DNA from: Ectothiorhodospiraceae bacterium
GTDB lineage: Bacteria > Pseudomonadota > Gammaproteobacteria > HK1
NCBI GenBank assembly: GCA_024234875.1
Contig: JACKNM010000003.1
Coordinates: 426,001 to 490,000, forward strand
Direction: 5' to 3'
DNA length: 64,000 nucleotides
The notes beneath the pieces are model-generated. The model did not search any database. It had not been told where the DNA came from and saw only the letters and a program-made list of their open reading frames with translations. Below are positions 42,601 through 49,803 of the stretch, piece after piece. A program made the translations under genes and the position numbers. The first letter of the stretch is position 1. Every line of letters starts with the position of its first letter.

Positions 42601-43934
42601 CCCACCGCCACTCGCTCCGGTCCGCGGCCGCCCGCTCCGCGCTCCCGGGCCTCGCACTCGCACTCGCACTCGCACTCGCGCTCGCCGGCTGCGGGTCGAC
42701 GCCGACCGACGACGATCGCATCGAGCTCGACATCGAGCGCCCGCCACGGGCGGAGCACCCCATCGGACCGAATCTGCGCCTCGGCGCCCAGCTCACGATG
42801 GAGCCGGTGCTGACCACGGACCTCGACCTCGACCGACGGGTCGACGACGACACCGTGACCGTGACCCCGACCATCGAGGCCGACGTGGTCTGGGAGCCGA
42901 GCCCGCAGGTCCAGGGCTACCTCGGGCTCGAGGCGACCCGACGCCAGCTCGTGGTGGCGCCGGCCGGTGCGAGCCGCCCGGCGACCCGGCTCGCGGTCGA
43001 CGAGGCCTGGCTGATGCTGCGCAGTCCCGACGACGCCTTTGCCCTGCAGATCGGCCGCCAGGACTTCGAGGATCCGCGCGAGTGGCTCTACGACGAGGAG
43101 CTCGACGGGGTGCGGCTCTACTGGGCGGGGCAGGGGGTCGGCATCGAGGCCTCGGTGAGCCGCGAGCGCATCGTCGACAAGAACCTTCTCGACTGGGAAC
43201 GCAATCCGCGGGTGAACAACTTCTTCCTGCTCGGGCACCTCGAGCCGTGGAAGGACACCCGGCTCACGCCCTATCTGCTGGTGCGCGACGCCCGCGAGCA
43301 ACGCGAGGAGACCCTGCGCTTCGTCGGCATCCAGGGCATCGGCGAGATCGGGCGCAACGTGGACTACTGGGTCGAGGCGGCGCGTGTCTGGGGCACGCGG
43401 CGCGGTCGTCCGATCAAGGGCCAGGGCTTCGACGTCGGCTTCACCGCGGGCTCACGCGAGGGCTGGCGGCCGAGTCTGTCGCTCGGATTCGCGTTCGGCT
43501 CGGGCGACGACACCGGGCGCGACCGCGTCGACCGCGCGTTTCGTCAGACCGGCCTCCAGGACAACAACGCGCGCCTCGGCGGCATCGCGAGCTTCAAGTA
43601 CTACGGCGAGGTGTTGGAGCCCGAGCTCAGCAACCTCGCCATCCTCACCGCCGGGGCCGGGATTCGACCGACGCCCGACAGCTCGGTGGAGCTCGTCTAC
43701 CACGCCTATCGCCAGCACTACGCGGACGACGACCTCCGCGACTCCAATCTCGACGTCGATCCCGACGGCGATCACCGCTTCCTCGGCCAGGGCCTCGATC
43801 TGGTGGTCGGCTACCGGGTGGGGCGCGACGTCACCGTCGAGGGTGTGGCCGGCGCGTTCCTGCCCGGCCCGGCGTTCTCGTCCGACGCCGATCCCTCGTT
43901 TCGCGTCTCGCTCGAGCTGAGGATGAACTTCTGA
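42597..43934 (+). CDS. Alginate-export-like outer-membrane beta-barrel lipoprotein
   Basis: 445 residues. Signal peptide of repeated Leu-Ala ends in the lipobox LAGC (Cys32). The mature part is a beta-barrel pattern of alternating residues resembling the alginate_exp (AlgE) domain: LRLGAQLTMEPVLTTDLDLDR, FALQIGRQDFEDPREWLYDEELDGVRLYW, LLGHLEPWKDTRLTPYLLVRDAREQ, GEIGRNVDYWVEAARVWGTRRGRPIKGQGFDVGFTAG, SSVELVYHAYRQHYADDDLR, ending in SFRVSLELRMNF with a terminal Phe typical of outer-membrane barrels. AlgE is the exit pore for alginate, so this is the probable exit for the product of the cluster. The GTG start overlaps the kinase stop. The last 124 bp overlap the convergent FHA-GGDEF-EAL gene. 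Confidence 0.82.
   Translation: MTHRHSLRSAAARSALPGLALALALALALAGCGSTPTDDDRIELDIERPPRAEHPIGPNLRLGAQLTMEPVLTTDLDLDRRVDDDTVTVTPTIEADVVWEPSPQVQGYLGLEATRRQLVVAPAGASRPATRLAVDEAWLMLRSPDDAFALQIGRQDFEDPREWLYDEELDGVRLYWAGQGVGIEASVSRERIVDKNLLDWERNPRVNNFFLLGHLEPWKDTRLTPYLLVRDAREQREETLRFVGIQGIGEIGRNVDYWVEAARVWGTRRGRPIKGQGFDVGFTAGSREGWRPSLSLGFAFGSGDDTGRDRVDRAFRQTGLQDNNARLGGIASFKYYGEVLEPELSNLAILTAGAGIRPTPDSSVELVYHAYRQHYADDDLRDSNLDVDPDGDHRFLGQGLDLVVGYRVGRDVTVEGVAGAFLPGPAFSSDADPSFRVSLELRMNF
42651..42686 (+). repeat. In-frame hexanucleotide repeat in the signal peptide
   Basis: Six consecutive CTCGCN units (four CTCGCA, one CTCGCG, one CTCGCC) encode (Leu-Ala)6 of the signal-peptide core. Slippage would add or remove Leu-Ala pairs without shifting frame, changing h-region length. 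Confidence 0.8.
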
Positions 43935-46231
43935 GTCCGCTCGTTCTCCTCCGGCCCCCAACTCCCGCCCCCGATCTGGCCGGCGCGAAACGCCGACATC
44001 AGATCGGCGCACGACTGCGGCCGACCGATCATGAACCCCTGCGCGAGATCGCAGCCGTTGTCGCGCAGGAAGGCGAGCTGCTGTGGCGTCTCGACACCCT
44101 CGGCGACCACCGCCATCTTGAGCTTGTGCGCCATGGCGATGATGGCGGCCGCGATCTCCACGTCGCTCTGGTCGACCGGGATGTGGCTCACGAACGAGCG
44201 GTCGAGCTTCAGCTTGTCGACCGGCAGGCGTTTGAGATAGCCGAGCGAGGAGTAGCCGGTGCCGAAGTCGTCGAGGGTCAGGGTCACGCCGAGCGACTTG
44301 AGATGGCGCAGCTGGGCCGCCGCGTCGCCGTGCTCCTCGAGCAGCACGCTCTCGGTCAGCTCGAACTCCAACCGCCCCGGATCGAGCCCGGTCTCGCGCA
44401 GCACCTGCTCCACGTGACGGCTGATGTTGCGGTCGAGGAGCTGGCGGGCCGACAGGTTCACCGCGATGCGCAAGTCCGGCAAGCCCGCGGCGTGGATGAT
44501 ACCGGCGGTGGCGCAGGCGCTCGCCACCACCCACTCGCCGAGGCCGACGATGATCCCGGTGTCCTCGGCGACGCCCATGAAGTGCTCGGGCATCACCAGC
44601 CCGCGGTCGGGATGGCGCCAGCGCAGCAACGCCTCCACCGCCACCATGTCGCCGGACTGCACCCCGAGGATGGGCTGGTAGTGGAGCGCGAACTGGTGGT
44701 CGGTAAGCGCGGCGCGCAACTCGTTCTCGAGCTGCAGACGCAGTGTCGCCTCCTGGTTCATTCCCTCGGTGAAGAACTGCAGGGTGTCGCGGCCGCGCTT
44801 CTTCGCGCGATACATCGCGAGATCGGCGTTGCGGAACAGGGTCTGCTCGTCGTCGCCGTCGTCGGGCGCGAGGGTCGCGCCGATGCTCGCGGTGACCACC
44901 ACCGAGCCGGCGGCGAGGTCGATCGGTTGGCGCAGCGCCTCCAGCACCTTCTGCGCCACCGTGCGCGTGCCGGCGGGGCCGTTGACGTCGGCGAGCAGCA
45001 GCGCGAACTCGTCACCGCCGATGCGCGAGACGGTGTCCAGCTCGCGGACGCAGGTGCGCAGGCGCGAGGAGACCGCGCGCAGCAGGGCGTCGCCGGCCTC
45101 GTGCCCGTAGGAGTCGTTGATGCGCTTGAACTGGTCGAGGTCCATGTAGAGCAGGCCGACCCGGTGCCCGCCGCGCCGCGCCGCCTTGACCGCCTGCTGC
45201 AGGCGCTCGCGCAGCAGGCGACGATTGCTGAGCCCGGTCAGCGGATCGTAGAAGGCGAGGCGCTCCATCTCCGAGTGCATGCGCTCCAGATGCGCGACGG
45301 TGGAGCGCAGGCCGGTCTGTAGTCGGGTGTTCTCGATGGCGAGCACGAGCTGCTTGGTGAGGACCGCGAGGACCTCGAGGTCGTGGCGACCGAACAGACG
45401 CTTGAGTGAGCCGCGGCGGTCGACCTGGACCAGCCCGATCACGCGCTCGCCGTTCCACATCGGCGCGCACATGCCGCTGCGCACACCCGAGCTGTTGAGG
45501 CTCTCGGAGAGGTCGAATCCCGGATCGGCGACGGTGAAGCTGAGCGCCTGGCGACGCTCCAGCACGTGGTCGCGCAGCGTCCGCGACAGCGGCTGCGGCT
45601 CGACCTCGCCGGCGCGGTCACGGGACAGCGTCGGTTGGAACTGCGCGGCATCCGCGGTGGCGGTGTAGAGGGTCACCCGGTCCGCGTCCTTGAACAGGCC
45701 GTGGACCACGCCGGCGAAGCCGGCGAGCAGCGCGTGCTCGTCCTCGAGCCCGGTGATGCCGGTGGCGTGCGCGTGCAGCGCGAGCAGCGCGTCACGGTCG
45801 AAGCCGCGTGAGAGCTGCTCGATGGCGCCACTCGCGGTGACGTCGACCGCGGCGCCGAACTCGACCTGGTCGGGCTTCTCCGGCCGCGCCGTGGCGCCGG
45901 TCGGAATCGGGATCTCGATGCGGAGATGGATTCCCCGTGACCCGTCGCCGAAGACCAGCTCGTCGCCGTGCTCGAGCGCGAGGCGCGAGCCGGGCAGGGT
46001 GTCGACGTCGACCAGCTTGCCGTCGCGGCGGATGCGCGAGCCGTTGGTGGTCACCAGGGCGCGGAAGGTGCACCGCGCGCCGTCGCACAGCACCAGGGCG
46101 TGGTGGGCCGAGACGTAGGCCTCGCGCAGCACCACGTCGTTCGAGGAATGGCGCCCGATGCGGATCACCGGCTGCTCGAGCGCGTAGGCTCGGCGCTCCC
46201 GGTGACCATCGACCACCACGATGCGAATCAC
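43811..46231 (-). CDS. FHA-GAF-GGDEF-EAL c-di-GMP signalling protein
   Basis: 806 residues, cytoplasmic. FHA domain at about 1-95 (IRIGRHSSNDVVLREAYVSAHHALVLCD; TTNGSRIRRDGKLV), a GAF domain at about 150-330 (AGFAGVVHGLFKDADRVTLYT; GMCAPMWNGERVIGLVQVDR), GGDEF with intact RIGGDEF and an inhibitory I-site RELD five residues before it, then EAL (VEALLRW, NLSARQL, ELTESVLL, LDDFGTGYSSL, KLDRSFV, AEGVETPQQL). All catalytic residues I can check are present, so both cyclase and phosphodiesterase activity are possible. FHA would bind a phosphothreonine partner. GTG start with GGAGGA ahead. The C-terminal 50 residues are low-complexity and lie in the overlap with the outer-membrane gene. Confidence 0.92.
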   Translation of the reverse strand: MIRIVVVDGHRERRAYALEQPVIRIGRHSSNDVVLREAYVSAHHALVLCDGARCTFRALVTTNGSRIRRDGKLVDVDTLPGSRLALEHGDELVFGDGSRGIHLRIEIPIPTGATARPEKPDQVEFGAAVDVTASGAIEQLSRGFDRDALLALHAHATGITGLEDEHALLAGFAGVVHGLFKDADRVTLYTATADAAQFQPTLSRDRAGEVEPQPLSRTLRDHVLERRQALSFTVADPGFDLSESLNSSGVRSGMCAPMWNGERVIGLVQVDRRGSLKRLFGRHDLEVLAVLTKQLVLAIENTRLQTGLRSTVAHLERMHSEMERLAFYDPLTGLSNRRLLRERLQQAVKAARRGGHRVGLLYMDLDQFKRINDSYGHEAGDALLRAVSSRLRTCVRELDTVSRIGGDEFALLLADVNGPAGTRTVAQKVLEALRQPIDLAAGSVVVTASIGATLAPDDGDDEQTLFRNADLAMYRAKKRGRDTLQFFTEGMNQEATLRLQLENELRAALTDHQFALHYQPILGVQSGDMVAVEALLRWRHPDRGLVMPEHFMGVAEDTGIIVGLGEWVVASACATAGIIHAAGLPDLRIAVNLSARQLLDRNISRHVEQVLRETGLDPGRLEFELTESVLLEEHGDAAAQLRHLKSLGVTLTLDDFGTGYSSLGYLKRLPVDKLKLDRSFVSHIPVDQSDVEIAAAIIAMAHKLKMAVVAEGVETPQQLAFLRDNGCDLAQGFMIGRPQSCADLMSAFRAGQIGGGSWGPEENERTQKFILSSSETRNEGSASDENAGPGRNAPATPSTVTSRPTR

Positions 46232-46633
46232 GCCGTTCCTCCGTTGCCCGCAGCGCCGTCGAGCTCGGGCACGCATCCAATGCATCCGGTCCCGGCTGCC
46301 GCTCGGGCCGCGCCGGTGCGCGCCCGAGACCGAACGAGGCCCTCGCAGCCAGGTCGCGCCCCCGAGATTGTAGCCCCGTGCCAGACGGGGCGTGGGCCTC
46401 GGTTGGTGCATTCGGTGGCCATCGTCACATCCTGACCCCGGAGTCACATCATCAGGAACGACCGATTCGTAGACGTCACAATCGTTTGCGCTCGATTGCT
46501 CGCAAGCGCCCGCAGGAGTGGCGGCCGCCGGGTGGCCCGCCGGGCACGGAGGCCCGCCCCTTGCACCGGCCGGTGATGTGTCAGATGGTTCGCGCCGCGG
46601 CGATCCGGCCGCCCGCGCGCGCTGGAGGAGACC
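46232..46633. other. 402-bp divergent gap
   Basis: No gene is supported. The middle part is less GC-rich. TCACATC occurs at 46425-46431 and again at 46444-46450, and TCACAATC at 46476-46483, a possible set of direct repeats. TTGCG...CGCAA forms a short inverted repeat near 46487-46505. A GC-rich palindromic repeat lies at 46542-46562. I see no clear -10/-35 pair. Confidence 0.4.
46542..46562. repeat. Copy 1 of a GC-rich extragenic repeat
   Basis: GGGCACGGAGGCCCGCCCCT recurs in the window at 58468-58487 with a single base change (GGGCACGGGGGCCCGCCCCT). Both lie outside genes and form strong GC hairpins with their flanks. Confidence 0.65.
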
Positions 46634-47902
46634 ATGGAGTTTCCGGACATGATCCGTTTGCGCCAGCACTTCGACACCCGTCGCCTGGACGACGTCGAGG
46701 CGGCGGTGGCTCGCGGGGTGGCGGAGCTCGACCTCGGTGCGAGAGTCCGCCGCGGTCAGACGGTCGCCATCGGCTGCTCGAGCCGCGGCATCAGTCGTTA
46801 CGCCGAGATCGTCGGCGCCACCGTGCGCGCGGCGCGTCGGCTCGGCCTCGAGCCCTTCCTGTTCCCGGCCATGGGGAGCCACGGTGCCGCCACCGCCGAG
46901 GGCCAGGTGCAGGTGCTCGCCGATGCCGGCATCACCGAGGCGTCGATGGGGTGCCCGGTGCGTTCCTCGCTCGAGGTGGTGGGAATCGGGCGCACCGCGC
47001 ACGGGGTCGACGTGGTGGTCGACCGCAACGCGTGGTCGGCCGACCACGTCGTGCTGGTCAACCGTGTGCGCTCCCACACCGAGTTCACCCACGAGTTCGA
47101 GAGTGGGTTGCAGAAGATGATGGCCATCGGCATGGGCAAGGAGGTCGGCGCGAGCGCCTACCACCGCGCCTTCCTCGAGCGCGGCTACGGTGCGGTCATC
47201 CGGGACATCGCCGAGGTGGTCATCGGCACCGGCAAGTTCCTGTTCGGTGTCGGCATCGTCGAGAACGGCCACGGGGAGACGGCGCGGGTGGAGGTGGCCG
47301 GGCCCGAGCGCCTCTACGCGGTGGAGCGGGCACTGCTCGCCGAGGCACGTCGCATGGCTCCGCGGCTCCCGTTCGAGGACGTCGACGTGTTGGTGGTCGA
47401 GGAGATGGGCAAGGAGGTCAGTGGCACCGGCGTCGACACCAAGGTGGTGGGGCGCATCCTGATGCCGCTGGTGACGCCCGAGCCCGAGAGCCCGCGCGTC
47501 AAGCGCATCGTGGTCCTCGATCTCACCGAGCGCACGCGCGGCAACGCCGACGGCATCGGCATCGCGGACTTCGTCACCCGCCGACTGGTGGACAAGATCG
47601 ATCGGCGTGCGCTCTACGTGAACGCGCTGGCCGGCTCGGAGCCGGAGCACGCTCGCATCCCGATGACCATGGACACCGATCGCGAGGCGGTCGAGGCGGG
47701 TCTCGCCACCGTCGGCACCGCGCCACCGACCGCGATGCGCGTGGTGCACATCCGCAACACGGCGCGGCTGGAGGTGGTCGCGGTGTCGGCGGCCTACCGT
47801 GACGAGATCGCCACGCGGGACGATCTCGAGATCGTCGGCGACGACGGACCGATGGCATTCGACCCCGACGGAACCCTGCGGCGGCTGCCGCGGGACGAAT
47901 AG
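46634..47902 (+). CDS. LarA-like nickel-pincer-cofactor-dependent isomerase family protein
   Basis: 422 residues with the DUF2088/LarA N-terminal domain pattern: RRGQTVAIGCSSRGISRYAEIVGATVRAARRLGLEPFLFPAMGSHGAATAEGQVQVL, then VVVDRNAWSADHVVLVNRVRSHTEFTHEFESGLQKMMAIGMGKEVGAS. This fits the large LarA superfamily whose members use the (SCS)Ni pincer cofactor to racemise or epimerise 2-hydroxy acids. The histidines in GSHG and RSHTEF correspond in position to catalytic LarA histidines by my reading. No larB, larC or larE (cofactor synthesis) is in the window. GGAGGAG precedes the ATG. The substrate is unknown; the convergent neighbour pair includes an enolase-superfamily enzyme, also acting on hydroxy-acids. 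Confidence 0.82.
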   Translation: MEFPDMIRLRQHFDTRRLDDVEAAVARGVAELDLGARVRRGQTVAIGCSSRGISRYAEIVGATVRAARRLGLEPFLFPAMGSHGAATAEGQVQVLADAGITEASMGCPVRSSLEVVGIGRTAHGVDVVVDRNAWSADHVVLVNRVRSHTEFTHEFESGLQKMMAIGMGKEVGASAYHRAFLERGYGAVIRDIAEVVIGTGKFLFGVGIVENGHGETARVEVAGPERLYAVERALLAEARRMAPRLPFEDVDVLVVEEMGKEVSGTGVDTKVVGRILMPLVTPEPESPRVKRIVVLDLTERTRGNADGIGIADFVTRRLVDKIDRRALYVNALAGSEPEHARIPMTMDTDREAVEAGLATVGTAPPTAMRVVHIRNTARLEVVAVSAAYRDEIATRDDLEIVGDDGPMAFDPDGTLRRLPRDE

Positions 47903-47925
47903 GGCGGCGCGATCGAGGCGTGATT

Positions 47926-48000
47926 CCTCGGGTTTCGCTCGCGCTCCGCCCGGGCTACGCGGGCCGTAGCCTGAATGGCGCGCCAGCGCAGTCCGGGAAG
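47926..48000. repeat. Dispersed-type inverted repeat (GTAGCC...TCCGGG family)
   Basis: Two arms of about 33 bp, ending CGGGCTACG at 47951-47959 and starting CGTAGCCTGAATGG at 47965, are imperfect inverted copies with a 5-bp loop. The pattern CGTAGCC(C)GGAT...GCGCAGC...TCCGGG is a widely scattered extragenic repeat in proteobacterial genomes. It fills the space between two convergent genes and may end transcription from both sides. Confidence 0.65.
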
Positions 48001-48025
48001 CCGCGCAAGGCGCGGCCGGGCGAGG

Positions 48026-48325
48026 TCAGAACGGCCCTTCGAGTCGGCTCGTGGGATCCGGTCGGGCGCGCAAGATCTCGAGCGCGAGCTTGCCGCCGGC
48101 GGCGAGGCCGAGCAGGGCGCAGACCCCGAGCACGATTCCCGCCGGCAGCCGCGCCGCCTCGCCGCCGACCGCCACCAGCACGATGAACGCCGCCGCCGTG
48201 CCCGCCAGGGCACCGGCGAGCGTCGCCGATGCGGTCACCAGGACGGCAGCGGCCCAGCGCAGGACGGCCGAGCGTCGGAGTCGCTCGGCGAGGGCGCGGC
48301 TGGCGGCATCGCGGCCATCAGACAT
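48026..48325 (-). CDS. Small two-helix membrane protein, unknown function
   Basis: 99 residues: a basic N-terminus (SRALAERLRRSAVLRW), two membrane helices (AAAVLVTASATLAGALAGTAAAFIVLVAV and LPAGIVLGVCALLGLAAGGKLALEIL) and a short polar tail. The ATG overlaps the end of the enolase-superfamily gene by eight bases, so it is probably cotranslated with it. No family recognised; it could be a membrane anchor or regulator of that enzyme, but there is no direct support. Confidence 0.6.
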   Translation of the reverse strand: MSDGRDAASRALAERLRRSAVLRWAAAVLVTASATLAGALAGTAAAFIVLVAVGGEAARLPAGIVLGVCALLGLAAGGKLALEILRARPDPTSRLEGPF

Positions 48326-49457
48326 ACCCCGGGCCGTCGATGACCGGGAAGGCGGCGAGCGCCGCCTCGTCGATCTCCACGCCGAGGCCGGGCCCGGACG
48401 GGGGCCGCACGTTGCCGTCGGCGTCGACCTCGGCCTGCCAGTCGGTGAGCTGGTCGCGGAACGGGTTGTGGCGCGACACGTCCGCCTCGAAGTAGCCCGG
48501 GTTGTCGATGCTGCACAGCATGTGGATGCTCGCCGCGACGTTGAGCCCGGTGAGCGAGGTGTGCGGATTGATGCGCAGCTTCCACGCCGAGGCCATCGCC
48601 GCGATGCGCATGCCCTCGGTGATGCCGCCGGTCTTCGAGAGATCCGGTTGCACCACGGTGACGACCCCGTCCTCGAGCAGGCGGTGGAACTCGAAGCGCG
48701 TGTAGTGGTTCTCGCCGGCGGCGAGCGGGGTGCGACCGAAGGTGCGGGTCTCGGCGTAGCGGCGGTGGTCGTGGGGCGGGAACGGCTCCTCCAGCCAGCC
48801 GACGCCGTTGTCGTCGAGGGTCGGCATCACCCGGCGCGCATCGTCGAGGGTGTAGGCGGCGTTGGCGTCGGTGAGGATGTCGACGCCGTCGCCCACCGCC
48901 GCGCGCACCGCGGCGACGCGGGTGGCGTCGGCATTCCAGTTGTCGCCGAGCCGGAGCTTGAGCGCGCGATAGCCTCGAGCCAGCACGCCCTGTGCCTCCT
49001 CCACCAGCTCGGCCGGCGGCTGATGGCCGAGCGAGACCCCTCCGGCGTACGCGCGGATCGGCCGGTCGTGTCCGCCGAGCAGCCGCCACACCGGCCAGTC
49101 GACCGCCTTGCCACGGATGTCCCACAGCGCCATGTCGAGCCCGCTCATCGCGATCGCACAGGCCGCGCCCATGCCGTGGCTGGCGAGCTGCATGCGGTAG
49201 ATACGGTCCCAGATGCCGACCACGTCGGTCGCCTCCATGCCCAGCGCGAGCTGGCGAAGGGTGGTGTTCACGAGCTGGGCGACCGCCCCGGGCGCGCGCC
49301 CGGCGTGCGACTCGCCCCAGCCGACCAGGCCACCCTCGGTCTGCACCCGGACGATCACCGCGTCGCGCTTGACCGCACGGCCGATGCCGAGGCTGACGGT
49401 CTTGTCGGCGGGGATCGGAAAGGACACCGGGTAGGCGGTGATGTCGCGGATGCGCAT
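48318..49457 (-). CDS. Mandelate racemase/muconate lactonizing enzyme family protein
   Basis: 379 residues, enolase superfamily, MR/MLE subgroup. Capping domain MRIRDITAYPVSFPIPADKTVSLGIG and WGESHAGRAPGA; barrel with YRALKLRLGDNW (KxK-type acid/base position: LKLRLG has a single lysine), metal ligands in DILTDANAAYTL (Asp), WLEEPFPPHD (Glu) and LAAGENHYT (Glu), VVQPDLSKTGGITEGMRIAAMASAWKLRINPHTS (the histidine in NPHTS is the usual second base). It should abstract the alpha proton of a carboxylate, as in sugar-acid dehydration or racemisation; the exact substrate is unknown. A GGAGG site is nearby ahead of the ATG. An Arg-rich upstream frame to 49580 is excluded. Confidence 0.88.
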   Translation of the reverse strand: MRIRDITAYPVSFPIPADKTVSLGIGRAVKRDAVIVRVQTEGGLVGWGESHAGRAPGAVAQLVNTTLRQLALGMEATDVVGIWDRIYRMQLASHGMGAACAIAMSGLDMALWDIRGKAVDWPVWRLLGGHDRPIRAYAGGVSLGHQPPAELVEEAQGVLARGYRALKLRLGDNWNADATRVAAVRAAVGDGVDILTDANAAYTLDDARRVMPTLDDNGVGWLEEPFPPHDHRRYAETRTFGRTPLAAGENHYTRFEFHRLLEDGVVTVVQPDLSKTGGITEGMRIAAMASAWKLRINPHTSLTGLNVAASIHMLCSIDNPGYFEADVSRHNPFRDQLTDWQAEVDADGNVRPPSGPGLGVEIDEAALAAFPVIDGPGYV

Positions 49458-49803
49458 CGTGGAGGTCTCCGTGTGGTCGGTCGGGCGCGCCGGCGACATG
49501 GCGACGGCGCGAAGGCCGCGAATGTAGCAGGTCATCCGCCGCGCCCCTCCACCGCGATCACGGCGCACCGGTTCGCGCATCCGCCCCGGCGGCCGGGGAC
49601 CCCGATCCGTGACCGAGTCGGCTTGACTCGTCTCGTTCCCTGACCGACGCTCGGTCGAGCATCCGCGCGTGCCGACTGCCTCGGGGTGGGTCGGCGCGGG
49701 CGCGCGGTGGCATCGACCATTCGAATGCCCCGGGAGGCGCCGCCTCGTCGCGCACGGCGCGCCCGACCTTCGCCCTCGGGGTCAGCACGGACATCACGAT
49801 TTC
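49458..49803. other. 346-bp divergent gap upstream of prsT
   Basis: No gene is supported. A TTGACT hexamer at 49623-49628 could be a -35 but has no good -10 at normal spacing. GACCGA-CGC-TCGGTC (49642-49656) is a perfect 6-bp inverted repeat just after it. I found no sigma-54 element with a correct 10-base GG-GC spacing and a good -24 half. Confidence 0.35.

Noticed and set aside
46232..47749. N-terminal extension of the FHA-GGDEF-EAL frame by about 500 codons
   Set aside because: It runs antisense through the LarA-like gene; the GTG at 46231 has a GGAGGA site and FHA homology starts directly after.
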